From: Peptacetobacter sp.
Lineage (GTDB): Bacteria; Bacillota; Clostridia; Peptostreptococcales; Peptostreptococcaceae
Assembly: GCF_029264495.1 (NCBI RefSeq)
Contig: NZ_JARIBH010000067.1
Span: 1 to 64,000, forward strand
DNA length: 64,000 nt
Direction: 5' to 3'
The first letter of the stretch is position 1. Each line of letters starts with the position of its first letter. Of this stretch, positions 26,401-36,850 are shown piece by piece. The position numbers were made by a program, and so were the translations under genes. The notes under the pieces are model-generated. The model saw only the letters and a list, made by a program, of their open reading frames with translations, was not told the DNA's origin and made no database searches.

Positions 26401-26916
26401 TTAAGCTTTTTTTGAATTATTTTTTTCTATTATTGGTACTAGTAAATTTTTAAGATCATCTATATTACCTTCTTTAAATCCATCTTTTTTTATCAGCATT
26501 ATTACATTTTTCCCAAAGATAATTATTAATTTATCCTTCATCTCTTTTAACATCTGCATATCAGAGTATTTTAATTTTATCATTTTTGAATCACTAGTTA
26601 TCATTTCTGCATGGTTATTAAAGAAATTTACATTTTGTACCATTCCTCTACCATTTTGAGATTCTTTTTTACCTCTATACTGCATTTTCCCCATTTTTCT
26701 AGGTAAATAATAATATCTCCAAAAAACTATACCTATTGCAAGTGCTATAGATGCTATCCCTGTAAAAACTTTTCCATTTGATACTCCATAAATCCCCATT
26801 GAAATACCAAGTATACCAAAACCTATACTCATTATTGAATAAATTTTAGGTATTCCAAATTTCATAACTTCTATCATATCTTTTTCCGTTATTTCATTTC
26901 TCGTTCTAATTGTCAT
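26401..26916 (-). CDS. YcxB-like membrane protein, first copy
   Basis: This 171-residue protein has the same plan as the next gene: a short N-terminal stretch, two membrane helices (~28-70), and a C-terminal YcxB-like domain ending in MLIKKDGFKEGN. Sequence identity to the partner looks low except for the FKKDGF-type strand. The ATG follows AAGAGGTG. Two diverged tandem copies suggest a heteromeric membrane complex; this is inference only. Confidence 0.68.
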   Translation of the reverse strand: MTIRTRNEITEKDMIEVMKFGIPKIYSIMSIGFGILGISMGIYGVSNGKVFTGIASIALAIGIVFWRYYYLPRKMGKMQYRGKKESQNGRGMVQNVNFFNNHAEMITSDSKMIKLKYSDMQMLKEMKDKLIIIFGKNVIMLIKKDGFKEGNIDDLKNLLVPIIEKNNSKKA

Positions 26917-27014
26917 TTTATCACCTCTTATTAGTAATTTTCACAAAAATATTTCGTTAGCTATAATTTTACTATTAATTTTCTTTTTAACAACTATTAT
27001 ATTATAACATAAAA

Positions 27015-27046
27015 AATCCCTGAATTTTTAAAAATCCAGGGATTAT
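27015..27046 (-). terminator. Terminator of fhs
   Basis: AATCCCTG pairs with CAGGGATT around an A/T loop. On the minus strand six T follow. It separates fhs from the YcxB-like pair. Confidence 0.8.
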
Positions 27047-27059
27047 ACAAATCATATTT

Positions 27060-28736
27060 TTAGAATAAACCTGATATTACTCCATTTTCATCAACATCTA
27101 TTCTTTCTGCTGCTGGAACTTTTGGAAGACCTGGCATTTTCATTATAGCTCCTGTAAGAGCTACTATAAATCCTGCACCTGCTGAAACTGTTAAATCTCT
27201 TACTGTTATTCTAAATCCTTCTGGTTTACCAAGTTTAGTTTGGTCATCAGTAAGTGAGTACTGAGTTTTTGCCATACATATTGGTAATTTATTAAATCCT
27301 AATCTTTCAAATTTAGCTATTTCTTTTTCAGCTTCTTTTGTAAAATCTACTCCATCAGCACCGTAAATTTTTGTAGCTATTGCATTTATTTTTTCTTTTA
27401 TTGATAAATCTTCTTCATAACAATATTGGAAATTATTTTCTTCTTCTTCAATTAATCTTAATACTTCCTTAGCTACTTCTATTCCACCTTCTCCACCTTT
27501 TGCCCAAACTTCAGATAATGCAACATTTACACCTAGTTCTTTACATCTATCTTCTACTAATTTAAGTTCTGCTTCTGTGTCTTGTGGAAATCTATTTATA
27601 GCAACAACTGCTGGTAATCCAAATACTTTTGTTATATTTTCAACGTGTTTTAATAAGTTTGGAAGTCCTTTTTCTAAAGCTTCTAAATTTTCTTCATTTA
27701 AATCATTTTTAGCTACTCCACCATTATATTTTAATGCTCTTATTGTAGCTACTATTATAACTGCATCTGGCTTTAAATCTGCCATTCTACATTTTATATC
27801 TATGAATTTTTCAGCACCTAAATCTGCACCAAATCCTGCTTCTGTTAATACATAATCAGAAAAATGCATAGCCATTTTTGTAGCTATTACTGAGTTACAT
27901 CCATGTGCTATATTTGCAAATGGACCTCCATGTACAAATGCTGGAGTTCCTTCTAATGTCTGAACTAAGTTTGGTTTTAAAGCGTCTTTTAATAAAGCAG
28001 CCATAGCACCATTAGCTTTTAATTCTCTAGCTGTTACAGGTTCATTATCATAATTATATGCAACTATAATATCTCCAAGTCTTTCTTTTAAATCTGATAT
28101 ATCATTTGCTAAACAGAAAGCTGCCATTACTTCTGATGCAACTGTTATGTCAAATCCATCTTCTCTAGTAACACCATCTACTCTTCTTCCTAAACCGTCT
28201 ACAACATTTCTAAGCTGTCTATCATTCATATCGACACATCTTCTCCAAGTTATGCTTCTTGTATCTATATTAAGCGCATTTCCTTGATGTATATGATTGT
28301 CAAGCATTGCTGCTAATAAGTTATTTGCTGCTCCTATAGCATGAAAATCACCTGTAAAGTGAAGATTTATATCTTCCATTGGAACTACTTGAGCATATCC
28401 ACCACCCGCAGCTCCACCTTTTATTCCAAAAACTGGTCCTAATGATGGTTCTCTAAGTGCAACTAAAGCATTTTTACCCATTCTTGAAAATGCATCTGCC
28501 ACACCAATTGTAGTTGTTGTTTTTCCTTCTCCAGCAGGAGTAGGGTTTATAGCTGTAGCAAGTATTAACTTAGCTTTTTTACCTGTATCTTTTTTTAATA
28601 GATTATAGTCAACTTTAGCTTTATATTTTCCATAAAGTTCTATATCATCTTCTGTAAGACCTACTTTTTTTGCAACCTCTCTAATGTCTAAAGGTTTTGC
28701 TTCCTGTGCTATTTCGATATCAGATTTAAATCCCAT
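27060..28736 (-). CDS. fhs: Formate-tetrahydrofolate ligase
   Basis: This 558-residue enzyme makes 10-formyl-tetrahydrofolate from formate, ATP and tetrahydrofolate. The ATP-binding motif is [15 protein letters not shown] (~64-78), with [21 protein letters not shown] and [14 protein letters not shown] further on, all as in the family. Length is normal. It starts ATG behind TTGGAGGG and has its own promoter and terminator. Together with pflB-derived formate, fchA and folD it links formate to methylene-tetrahydrofolate. Confidence 0.97.
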   Translation of the reverse strand: MGFKSDIEIAQEAKPLDIREVAKKVGLTEDDIELYGKYKAKVDYNLLKKDTGKKAKLILATAINPTPAGEGKTTTTIGVADAFSRMGKNALVALREPSLGPVFGIKGGAAGGGYAQVVPMEDINLHFTGDFHAIGAANNLLAAMLDNHIHQGNALNIDTRSITWRRCVDMNDRQLRNVVDGLGRRVDGVTREDGFDITVASEVMAAFCLANDISDLKERLGDIIVAYNYDNEPVTARELKANGAMAALLKDALKPNLVQTLEGTPAFVHGGPFANIAHGCNSVIATKMAMHFSDYVLTEAGFGADLGAEKFIDIKCRMADLKPDAVIIVATIRALKYNGGVAKNDLNEENLEALEKGLPNLLKHVENITKVFGLPAVVAINRFPQDTEAELKLVEDRCKELGVNVALSEVWAKGGEGGIEVAKEVLRLIEEEENNFQYCYEEDLSIKEKINAIATKIYGADGVDFTKEAEKEIAKFERLGFNKLPICMAKTQYSLTDDQTKLGKPEGFRITVRDLTVSAGAGFIVALTGAIMKMPGLPKVPAAERIDVDENGVISGLF

Positions 28737-28800
28737 AATCTTCCCTCCAACTAATAATTAAATTTATAGATAAAAAATTTTTTTCGTTCTTATATCTTAA

Positions 28801-28829
28801 ATTATATGTAAAAACACGAATAATTTCAA
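28801..28829 (-). promoter_or_regulatory. Promoter of fhs
   Basis: On the minus strand TTGAAA (28824-28829) and TATAAT (28801-28806) stand 17 bases apart. Transcription would start near 28794, leaving a ~55-base leader with no obvious riboswitch. Confidence 0.75.
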
Positions 28830-28874
28830 GGAATTTTTTAAAATTATTCTTATTTTATCTTTGATATTTATTTT

Positions 28875-29795
28875 TTAGTTTTTGTTACTATTTTTTGATA
28901 TTATTGCTCCATAAGCTATAGAGTATAATTTTGATTCATGAGTGTCTGCTCTTGAAACTAGTACTATTGGAGATTTTGCACCCATTATTATTCCTGCCGA
29001 TTTAGCATTTGCCATATATGTAAGTGCTTTTCCTATTCCATTTCCTGTTTCAATATTCGGTACTAATAATATGTCTGCATCTCCACCAACTTCACTTTCA
29101 TATCCTTTTATTCTACATGCTTGTTTTGATATAGCTAAATCAAATGCTATAGGACCTTCAACTATAATATTTTTTCCGAACATTCCTTGTTGATTCATAT
29201 TTTTAAGTTCATCTGCATCTACAGTCCGCTTCATTTTAGGATTAACTTTTTCTTTTGCAGCAAGACATGCTATTTTTAGTGTATCTATTCCTAATGATTT
29301 TCCAGCTTTTATAGCATTTTCTATTATTTTTTTCTTTTGAGGTACATCTGGATCTATATTCATACCTCCATCTGTAAGAATTAATAATTTATGATAATTT
29401 GGAACTTCATAAATCATAACATGACTTAATAAACTATCTGTTCTAAGCCCATATTCTTTATTTAAAACTTCTTTTAAAATTATAGATGTATCTAATAAAC
29501 CTTTCATTACATAATCTGCTTTTTTTGAAGATACTAATTTTACTGCTTTTTCAGCACATAACTTTAAATCTACTTCATTTATTATTTCAACTTCAGATAA
29601 ATCAAAATTTATTTTTTTAGATATTTCTCTAATTTTTTTTTCATCTCCAATAAGTATTGCTTTTATTATATTCATTTTACAAGCATCTTTTACAGCTAAT
29701 AAAACCTCTTCATCGTGTGCAGCTGCAACTGATAAAATAGGTTTTTGTTTACTTTCTTTAAGATTTAAAAAAATATCATCTAATTTTTTTATCAT
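28875..29795 (-). CDS. ptb: Phosphate butyryltransferase-like enzyme
   Basis: This 306-residue member of the phosphotransacetylase/phosphotransbutyrylase family transfers the acyl group between CoA and phosphate. Typical parts are PILSVAAAHDEEVLLAV at the N-terminus, VMKGLLDTSIILKEVL, LTDGGMNIDPD and GADILLVPNIETGN-like sequence (here GGDADILLVPNIETGN), and the C-terminal ADTHESKLYSIA. No kinase gene (buk) adjoins it, so butyrate or branched-chain acyl use is uncertain, and a phosphate acetyltransferase role cannot be excluded. It has a strong AAAGGAGG site. Confidence 0.85.
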   Translation of the reverse strand: MIKKLDDIFLNLKESKQKPILSVAAAHDEEVLLAVKDACKMNIIKAILIGDEKKIREISKKINFDLSEVEIINEVDLKLCAEKAVKLVSSKKADYVMKGLLDTSIILKEVLNKEYGLRTDSLLSHVMIYEVPNYHKLLILTDGGMNIDPDVPQKKKIIENAIKAGKSLGIDTLKIACLAAKEKVNPKMKRTVDADELKNMNQQGMFGKNIIVEGPIAFDLAISKQACRIKGYESEVGGDADILLVPNIETGNGIGKALTYMANAKSAGIIMGAKSPIVLVSRADTHESKLYSIAYGAIISKNSNKN

Positions 29796-29913
29796 AAATT
29801 TTCCTCCTTTTAGTTTATTTTAACAATTATTTTATAATACAAAATTCTAATTCTTAGTTATATTATACTCTATATACTACTGATATACGAATTAAACTTA
29901 TGTAAGTCATATA

Positions 29914-29950
29914 AAAAAATAGTGAATTAAAATTTTAATCCACTATTTTT
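29914..29950 (-). terminator. Terminator of the YczE-like gene
   Basis: AAAATAGTG pairs with CACTATTTT, and the loop (ATTAAAATTTTAAT) is itself palindromic. Minus-strand T run present. Confidence 0.75.
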
Positions 29951-29963
29951 ATAATATTTATAA

Positions 29964-30647
29964 TTATTCTTTATTTAATTTTTTCTTAGATATTAAAAAT
30001 TCAATATATTTATGATTAACTTCTTTTGCATCGAATTTTACTATTTTAAATATAGTCTGCATTATAATCCCCATACCAAAAGCACTTATAATAGTCCCCA
30101 ATCCAACTGGTCCACCTAAAAAATACCCTATTATTAAAACAACCAGTTCTATTAAACTTCTTATTACTCCTATAGGTTTACCACTTCTTTTGTGAAATAG
30201 CATCATCATTCCATCTCTTGGACCTGTTCCAAGCCCAACACCTATATAAAGCCACATGCATATAGAAAGAAAAATAAGCCCTGAAATTATCATAAATATA
30301 CTCATTAATAGTCCAGTTGTATGTGGTACAAAATCTAAATATGTTATTAAATCTATAAACAATCCAAAGAATATTACATTTAAAACTGTTCCCCATCCAA
30401 TATATTCTCCTGATATCTGGTCTAGTATTATTACCATAATAGAAACAGTTATAGATGCTTGTCCCATTGTAATTCCAAGATTTTTTGATACTCCCCGATG
30501 AAGTACATCCCAAGGACTAAGTCCGATATTTGCATTTATCATAAATACAGTTCCCATTGCACCTATAAAAAATCCTAAAAATAATCTAATAAGTTTAAAT
30601 AGACTAATATTATTATTTATTTTTTTACCATCTAGTGATTTATTCAA
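29964..30647 (-). CDS. YczE-like integral membrane protein
   Basis: This 227-residue membrane protein has about five helices. GFFIGAMGTVFMINANIGLSPW and GVGLGTGPRDGMMMLF are the two internal-repeat motifs typical of the YczE/YyaS/YitT group. Its function is not established. The start is TTG at 30647 behind AAAGAGGGAG with seven bases between; no ATG fits. It stands between terminators and the TPR gene, 34 bases downstream of the latter, and may be co-transcribed with it. Confidence 0.75.
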   Translation of the reverse strand: MNKSLDGKKINNNISLFKLIRLFLGFFIGAMGTVFMINANIGLSPWDVLHRGVSKNLGITMGQASITVSIMVIILDQISGEYIGWGTVLNVIFFGLFIDLITYLDFVPHTTGLLMSIFMIISGLIFLSICMWLYIGVGLGTGPRDGMMMLFHKRSGKPIGVIRSLIELVVLIIGYFLGGPVGLGTIISAFGMGIIMQTIFKIVKFDAKEVNHKYIEFLISKKKLNKE

Positions 30648-30681
30648 AAAAACTCCCTCTTTTCACTTTGAAACTATTTTA

Positions 30682-31827
30682 CTATCTATATTTATTAAGT
30701 TCTCTAAGACAAGCATTTGTAACTTCATCCATAGGATCTAATTCGTATGCTCTTTCAATATAATATCCAGCATCATCTATATTTCCATTATTAAAATATG
30801 CCATTCCTAAATTACAAAGTATCTCAGGATCTTCTTTTCTAAGTTTAGCTGCTTTTTCAAAATATTCTATTGCACCATCAAGATTATATTTTTGAGCTTC
30901 TAATAATCCCATTTCTACTAGTGTATCCACTTGTGTAGGTCTTAATACTAATATTTTTTCAAAATAATTTTGAGCCTTTTCTATATCTCCCATACCTTTA
31001 TATCCAAGTGCTATCATAAATAATAAATTCCACCAATCTGGAAAATCATTTTCTAAAGGAAGAAGTTTTTCTATTCCTTCTTCACATTTACCAGAAAGTA
31101 TAAGTGTATATCCTTCTTCGTATTGTACTTTATAGTCCATTTTACCTAAATTATCTTGTATTTCAGCTACTATATCATCATCTAATCCTAATTTTAATGC
31201 TTCTTCCCAAGTTAATTTTGATTTTATAAATTGGTCTTGATTGTAATAGTGATAGCCTAATTGATAATAGGCTGGTCCAAATTTATCATCTATATTTATT
31301 ATTCTTTCTAATTTATCTAAAGCATCAAGTAAAAAATCATTAACAGCCTTTGCATCCTCATCTTTTTTATATTGTTCTGCTATCTGTTGGCAAATTATAG
31401 CATAGTGGTATAATCCATTTACATCTTCTGGATATTTATTTATAAGAGATTTCATATATATCAATGAATCTGTATATTCTCCTATCTCAAAATATTTATT
31501 AGACATATATCCCATATATGCTTTTAAATCTAAATCTAAATTTTTCGCAAGTGCTTCTATAAATTTATAATATTCTTCATTATATTTAAAATTAGAATCT
31601 ATTCCTATTATATATATCATAGCATCTGCTATAGACATAGAATTTAAACTATCTTGAGCTGTTTTATCTTTTATTCCTTTTACAAGAACTTCATTTTTTA
31701 TAGGAACATCTAATCCTTCTGATGGAATATTATATCCTTTTATTTTAAAATCTCCATCAGATTTAAGAGTTATAAACGCTAACTCATCAGTCTTTTTAAG
31801 AAGGTATTTTTCTATTTTATATTTCAT
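30682..31827 (-). CDS. TPR-repeat protein
   Basis: This 381-residue soluble protein has an N-terminal ~90-residue unknown domain followed by tetratricopeptide repeats. Recognisable units include PAYYQLGYHYYNQDQFIKSK, EKAQNYFEKILVLRPTQVD and EILCNLGMAYFNNGNIDDAG. TPRs form protein-binding scaffolds; the partner is unknown. There is no signal peptide. The neighbouring radical SAM gene starts 37 bases upstream, so the two are likely co-transcribed. Confidence 0.8.
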   Translation of the reverse strand: MKYKIEKYLLKKTDELAFITLKSDGDFKIKGYNIPSEGLDVPIKNEVLVKGIKDKTAQDSLNSMSIADAMIYIIGIDSNFKYNEEYYKFIEALAKNLDLDLKAYMGYMSNKYFEIGEYTDSLIYMKSLINKYPEDVNGLYHYAIICQQIAEQYKKDEDAKAVNDFLLDALDKLERIINIDDKFGPAYYQLGYHYYNQDQFIKSKLTWEEALKLGLDDDIVAEIQDNLGKMDYKVQYEEGYTLILSGKCEEGIEKLLPLENDFPDWWNLLFMIALGYKGMGDIEKAQNYFEKILVLRPTQVDTLVEMGLLEAQKYNLDGAIEYFEKAAKLRKEDPEILCNLGMAYFNNGNIDDAGYYIERAYELDPMDEVTNACLRELNKYR

Positions 31828-31864
31828 ATTTATCCACCTTTCTATTTAATATTTATTTTATAAA

Positions 31865-33619
31865 TTAAATTTCTACTCTATATGACAATGACTTTTCAAA
31901 TATTTTTGAGATATCATAATCAAACATTATAATATTATCTTCTTTTTTTGGATCTATCATTATATCATTTTTTAAACTTTCTATATCATATCTAAATGGT
32001 TCAAATTGAACATATTTAATTATCATTTTTGCTGGTGTATCAAAGTGTTTTGGTATATATTTTTTAACATTTTCGTCATTCTGTAAATATATATGACATC
32101 TATTTTTAAAATCTTCAGGATAATTTCTAACTAAGAAATCTGGTACATTACTAGTTTTTCCAAGTGATACATAATCATATTTTAATATATCTCTAAATAA
32201 TTCTATTTTTTCACCAATTTTTTCCATATAAAAATCTAATAATATTTTATAATTTTGATTTTTACCTTGTGCAGCATCAAAATATCCATTTACATCATGG
32301 AAATTTGCAAATTCTTCATAGAATTTAAATGGTGAATCTTTATAATATCTTTTTACAATAAAGGATACTGACATTCTAAAGTTTCCTGAATTATAATATC
32401 TTTCTACCATTTCTTCAATATCTTTTAATTTCAATATCTCTTCATAAGATATATATCTATTAGATAATACTTCATATGGTGGATATGATTTATATTTAAA
32501 TCCATGCATATCTGCCATACTTCTTATACCTGTACCTTTTATCATTTTTAAAAATCCAAGTTGTAATTGTTCAATTCCTAAATTATATACATCATTAAAT
32601 GATTTTTCAAATCCTTCATAACTTTCATACGGTAATCCAGCAATTAAGTCTAGGTGTTGATGTATATTTTTATAAGATTCTATTTTTGTTACAACTCTTG
32701 ATAATTTTTTAAAATCATCTTTTCTTCCACAAGCTTCTAAAACATTTTGATCTGTTGATTGAACTCCGATTTCAAATTGGAATAGCCCTGGTTTACATTC
32801 TTTTAAAAACTCTAACATCTCATCATCTATGAGATGTGCTGTAACTTCAAAATGATATGTTGTAAATCCATTATCATTTTCCATCAAAAACTTCATTATT
32901 TCCATTGCCGTTTTTTTCTTTGCATTAAAAGTTCTATCTATAAACTTTATTTGAGATACCCTAGCATTTATAAGGTTTTTTAAATCTTTTTTTACTCTTT
33001 CTAAACTAAAGTATCTAAGACCTTTTATTGCTGATGAAAGACAATATTGACAATTAAAAGGACATCCTCTAGATGATTCATAGTATACTATTCTATTTTC
33101 ATATTCTTTAGTATCCATATTATCATATGGACTTGGTATTAAATCTAAATCTTGAAGATACGGTCTTTCTTCATTAACCTTTATATATCCTTTATCTCTC
33201 CAAACTAGTCCTTTTATATCTTTACTCTCCATCTTATTATTTAGCATAAGGCAAACTTCTCTAAATGTAACTTCACCTTCTCCATATAAAATGTAATCTA
33301 TAAAACCATATTTTTTCATTAAATTTTCACTATCATAGCTAACTTCTGGTCCACCTAATCCTATTATTAAATTAGGCATTACTTTTTTTAAATTTTCACA
33401 AAGACTCATTATATCTAAAACATTCCAAATATATACTGAGAAAAATACTGCATCATATCCACCTTTGTATATATCTTTTAATATATAGTCTGCTTGGTTG
33501 TTTATTGTATATTCTCTTATATCTACTTTTTGAACATCTTTTGCAAATTCTTTTAAATATCTTATTGCTAAATTTGTATGTATAAATTTAGAGTTTAGGG
33601 TTGTTAATAATATTTTCAA
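31865..33619 (-). CDS. B12-binding radical SAM protein with DUF4080 C-terminus
   Basis: This 584-residue protein has an N-terminal cobalamin-binding-like domain (~1-130; LGGPEVSYDSE is typical). A radical SAM core follows with the CxxxCxxC cluster motif at C186, C190, C193 (CPFNCQYC), and then a DUF4080-like region from ~400. Members of this class do methyl transfer or ring-forming chemistry on unknown substrates. The start is TTG at 33619, five bases behind AGGAGGGG. It is probably transcribed with the TPR protein. Confidence 0.85.
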   Translation of the reverse strand: MKILLTTLNSKFIHTNLAIRYLKEFAKDVQKVDIREYTINNQADYILKDIYKGGYDAVFFSVYIWNVLDIMSLCENLKKVMPNLIIGLGGPEVSYDSENLMKKYGFIDYILYGEGEVTFREVCLMLNNKMESKDIKGLVWRDKGYIKVNEERPYLQDLDLIPSPYDNMDTKEYENRIVYYESSRGCPFNCQYCLSSAIKGLRYFSLERVKKDLKNLINARVSQIKFIDRTFNAKKKTAMEIMKFLMENDNGFTTYHFEVTAHLIDDEMLEFLKECKPGLFQFEIGVQSTDQNVLEACGRKDDFKKLSRVVTKIESYKNIHQHLDLIAGLPYESYEGFEKSFNDVYNLGIEQLQLGFLKMIKGTGIRSMADMHGFKYKSYPPYEVLSNRYISYEEILKLKDIEEMVERYYNSGNFRMSVSFIVKRYYKDSPFKFYEEFANFHDVNGYFDAAQGKNQNYKILLDFYMEKIGEKIELFRDILKYDYVSLGKTSNVPDFLVRNYPEDFKNRCHIYLQNDENVKKYIPKHFDTPAKMIIKYVQFEPFRYDIESLKNDIMIDPKKEDNIIMFDYDISKIFEKSLSYRVEI

Positions 33620-33786
33620 ATAATCCCCTCCTAAATAAATGATTTTAATTTATTGAAATATTTTTTTCTTTTATTATTTATATTGCAATGTTTTTATCTT
33701 TTCTTGTATTTTATTCGTTATTTTATTATTATTATAATTGTAATAATATATAATAACTCCGCCATTATGGCAGAAAGGATATTTCC

Positions 33787-33990
33787 ATGGAAAATTTTAA
33801 AAACGTTTCACTTAATGATTTATCAATCCAAGATCTTCTTCTTATAATAAAAGCTCTTGAATATACTAATGAAAACACTAATCTCAATGTTTTTGGAGAT
33901 CTTAGAAATAATATTGTAAAGGAATTATGTTTCTTAACTGAAACAACTGAAGAAGAATTTCTTTCTTATCTAGAATCAGCATCTGAATAA
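33787..33990 (+). CDS. Small conserved-looking hypothetical protein
   Basis: This 67-residue acidic, helical protein (MENFKNVSLNDLSIQDLLLI...) has a Leu-rich pattern and no membrane segment. AGAAAGGA precedes the ATG by nine bases, and TATAATAA-like sequence lies upstream, so it looks expressed. A small palindrome GCCATTATGGC (33764-33774) sits between promoter and RBS. No family is recognised. Confidence 0.6.
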   Translation: MENFKNVSLNDLSIQDLLLIIKALEYTNENTNLNVFGDLRNNIVKELCFLTETTEEEFLSYLESASE

Positions 33991-34002
33991 TTTATTATTT
34001 TA

Positions 34003-34929
34003 TTAATTCTTTTTTAAAAATTTGAAACAATATTCTCCTGACTTTGATAATACATCTATTTTTAATAAATTTCCATTTATCTTTTTAGATTTTATTGTGA
34101 TTTTGTTTAATATAGGGTTTTTTGCAGTTTCTCCCTCATTTAGTGATATTATCTCTAAAGGATTTGATATATTATTGTATTCTTTTTTATTAATTTTATA
34201 TTTTTTTAATTTAATAAGATATTCAGCCATAGAATTTATAAAGTCTGTATTCTCTATTTCTGTTGATGTATTTTGACCTAATAGTGAGAATAGGACTTTT
34301 TTTATTGATTCAATATCATTATTTTCTTTCCTTTCCTCTACATATATATCAAAAATTGCATCGAATAAATTTGTACAAATGTCATTATTTGAATTTCTAT
34401 TCATGTCTTTATAATCATCAATAGTTTTTATTAAATTTATTCTATACATTTGAAACTTAACAACTTCTTTTTTTTCCATAGGTATATTTATAGAAATTAC
34501 TTTTTCTTTTATTTTATCCATAACTTCTTGATACTCTACCTTAGAATTTTTTAAAATCAAATGTACTACTTCATTATAAACTAATGTAGCTATTACATAT
34601 TCAGTATATTTTTCATCTATCTTTAAATACATTACATATTTTTTTACTAATTCTATCAATTCTGTTTCACATTTTTCCCCATTGTTATTACTTAAAATTA
34701 CAGGTAAAAATATATTTAAAATATTTTCGCTTTTATATTCATTTCCATAAAATCTATAGTATTTTAATTCATCTCTAAGTCTATTATTGTCTATATATAT
34801 ATATCTTTGTTTATAATTATCTATTAAGCATTTCGTATTTATTAATGATAACTTTTTTATTACATCTAAGTTTGTATCAAATATGCTTATATATGCATTT
34901 TTTATAATATTATCAATTTGATTTTCCAT
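34003..34929 (-). CDS. Hypothetical protein
   Basis: I do not recognise this 308-residue protein. It is helical, rich in Lys, Asn, Ile and Glu, with no signal peptide or membrane segment and no familiar catalytic motif. A C-terminal ~50 residues (KNPILNKITIKSKKINGN...) look like beta strands. The ATG follows AAAGAGGTG. It comes directly after the argS terminator, and its 3' end converges with the small plus-strand gene. Confidence 0.6.
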   Translation of the reverse strand: MENQIDNIIKNAYISIFDTNLDVIKKLSLINTKCLIDNYKQRYIYIDNNRLRDELKYYRFYGNEYKSENILNIFLPVILSNNNGEKCETELIELVKKYVMYLKIDEKYTEYVIATLVYNEVVHLILKNSKVEYQEVMDKIKEKVISINIPMEKKEVVKFQMYRINLIKTIDDYKDMNRNSNNDICTNLFDAIFDIYVEERKENNDIESIKKVLFSLLGQNTSTEIENTDFINSMAEYLIKLKKYKINKKEYNNISNPLEIISLNEGETAKNPILNKITIKSKKINGNLLKIDVLSKSGEYCFKFLKKN

Positions 34930-34950
34930 AATTTCACCTCTTTATAGAAA

Positions 34951-34980
34951 AAAGAGAGGCTTATATAAATAAACCTCTCA
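34951..34980 (-). terminator. Terminator of argS
   Basis: GAGAGG pairs with CCTCTC, extended by TTAT/AATAA pairing. On the minus strand TTTTTT follows. Confidence 0.75.
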
Positions 34981-34992
34981 TCTAAATCTAAA

Positions 34993-36690
34993 CTACATTT
35001 TCTGTGGTGCATGCATTCCTAATAGTGCAAGACCATTTTCTATTGACTGTCTTGTCGCTTCCACAAGAGCAAGTCTTGCTTTTCTTAACTCAACATCATC
35101 AACAAGAATTGGATTGTCATGATAGAATTTATTGAATGCTTGAGCAAGATCTAATACAAATCTTGTTACTATATGAGGTTCATTCTTCTTCATTGACGCA
35201 AGTATGCATTTATTAAATGATTCTATAACTTTTAGAACTTCTGAACTTCCTTCATCTGAAAGTAAGCTATAATCTATATCAGAAGTAACCTCTTCATTTG
35301 CTTTTCTTAATACTGCACAACATCTAGCATGAGTATACTGTACATATGGTCCAGTTTCTCCATCAAAGCTAAGTGTTTTATCCCAAGAGAATGTGTAATC
35401 TTTTATTCTACTATTTGATAATTCTTGGAATACTACCGCTCCAACACCTACTTGTTTTGCTATTTCATCTACATTTGCAGCATTTGGATTTTTAGTAAGT
35501 ATTATTTCCTTAGTTTTTTCTATAGCTTGTTTTAAAACATCTTCAAGGAATACTACTCTACCTTTTCTTGTAGACATTGTTCCACTTTCAAGTGCTACCA
35601 TACCAAATGGAACATGAATTAAATCTTTTGACCATTCGTATCCCATAAGTTCTATAACTTTAAACCATTGTTCAAAGTGTAGTATTTGCTGTGATCCAAC
35701 TACATATATACATTTATCAAAATCATAAGTTTCTTTTCTGTATATAGCTGCTGCTAAATCTCTTGTCATATATAATGTAGAACCATCATTTTTTGTTATT
35801 AAAGCTGGTGGCATATTATATTCTTCAAGTTCAACTATTTTGGCACCTCTAGATTCTTTAAGAAGTCCTTTTTCTTCTAATTCATTTACTACCCTATCCA
35901 TTTTATCTGAATAGAAACTTTCTCCTGCAAGAGAATCAAATTCTATTTCAAGAAGGTCATATACTCTAGAGAATTCTTTTAAACTTTCATCTCTAAACCA
36001 CTGCCATAATGCTTTAGCTTCTTCATCTCCATTTTCTAATTTTGTAAACCAAGCTCTAGCTTCATCTTCCATTTCTGGATGAGCTTCTGCTTCATCATGG
36101 AATCTAACATATAGTTTTAGTAATTCTGGTATTGGATTACTTTCTACAGTTTCTTTATCTCCCCATAATTTAAATGCTACTATTAATTTACCAAATTGTG
36201 TTCCATAGTCACCAAGATGATTTATTCTTATAGTTTTGTAGCCTTGAGAATCATATATTTTATAAAGAGCATTACCTATAACAGTAGTTCTTATATGTCC
36301 TATATGGAAAGGTTTTGCTATATTAGGTGAAGAATATTCAACTATTACAGTTTTATCTTTACCTATATCACTTTTACCATAGTTTTCTTTTTCTGTAAGT
36401 ACTTTATTTATTACAGTTTCAGCTAATTTTGATTTATCAACGAAAAAGTTAACGTATCCTCCTAGCTGTACAACTTTTGATATAGCCCCTTTTGGTTCTA
36501 TTTTTCCTGCTATATCTTCTGCTATCATATTTGGAGCTTTTCTAAATACTTTAGCTAATTTGAAACAAGGAAATGCATAATCTCCCATTTCTTTATTTGG
36601 TGGTATTTCTATTAAACTTTGTATTTCTTCTAAAGTAAGATCTTCTATCTGTTCTTTTAGACTTGAAGCAACTTCAAATTTAAAATCCAT
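34993..36690 (-). CDS. argS: Arginyl-tRNA synthetase
   Basis: This 565-residue class I synthetase charges tRNA-Arg. The HIGH box is at 129-132 (SPNIAKPFHIGHIRTT). The KMSKS equivalent is MSTRKG, as in ArgRS. The N-terminal Add1 domain (~1-90) and the C-terminal anticodon-binding DALR domain ending in LGMHAPQKM are intact. The ATG follows GAGGAGG. There is no T-box upstream, in contrast to many clostridial synthetase genes. Confidence 0.97.
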   Translation of the reverse strand: MDFKFEVASSLKEQIEDLTLEEIQSLIEIPPNKEMGDYAFPCFKLAKVFRKAPNMIAEDIAGKIEPKGAISKVVQLGGYVNFFVDKSKLAETVINKVLTEKENYGKSDIGKDKTVIVEYSSPNIAKPFHIGHIRTTVIGNALYKIYDSQGYKTIRINHLGDYGTQFGKLIVAFKLWGDKETVESNPIPELLKLYVRFHDEAEAHPEMEDEARAWFTKLENGDEEAKALWQWFRDESLKEFSRVYDLLEIEFDSLAGESFYSDKMDRVVNELEEKGLLKESRGAKIVELEEYNMPPALITKNDGSTLYMTRDLAAAIYRKETYDFDKCIYVVGSQQILHFEQWFKVIELMGYEWSKDLIHVPFGMVALESGTMSTRKGRVVFLEDVLKQAIEKTKEIILTKNPNAANVDEIAKQVGVGAVVFQELSNSRIKDYTFSWDKTLSFDGETGPYVQYTHARCCAVLRKANEEVTSDIDYSLLSDEGSSEVLKVIESFNKCILASMKKNEPHIVTRFVLDLAQAFNKFYHDNPILVDDVELRKARLALVEATRQSIENGLALLGMHAPQKM

Positions 36691-36850
36691 TTTTATTTCC
36701 TCCTCATATATATTCGAATTTATAATATAATAACTATATATAATCTTTTTATTTAATATGTAAAATTCATATTTTTCTCTATTTTACACAATTACACTTA
36801 TCTCTCTATGTTAAATCAAATTCAACTATTTTTCAAGATATTTGAATAAT

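Noticed and set aside
34993-36850. T-box or riboswitch upstream of argS
   Set aside because: No T-box sequence or Stem I motif is present in 36691-36850.
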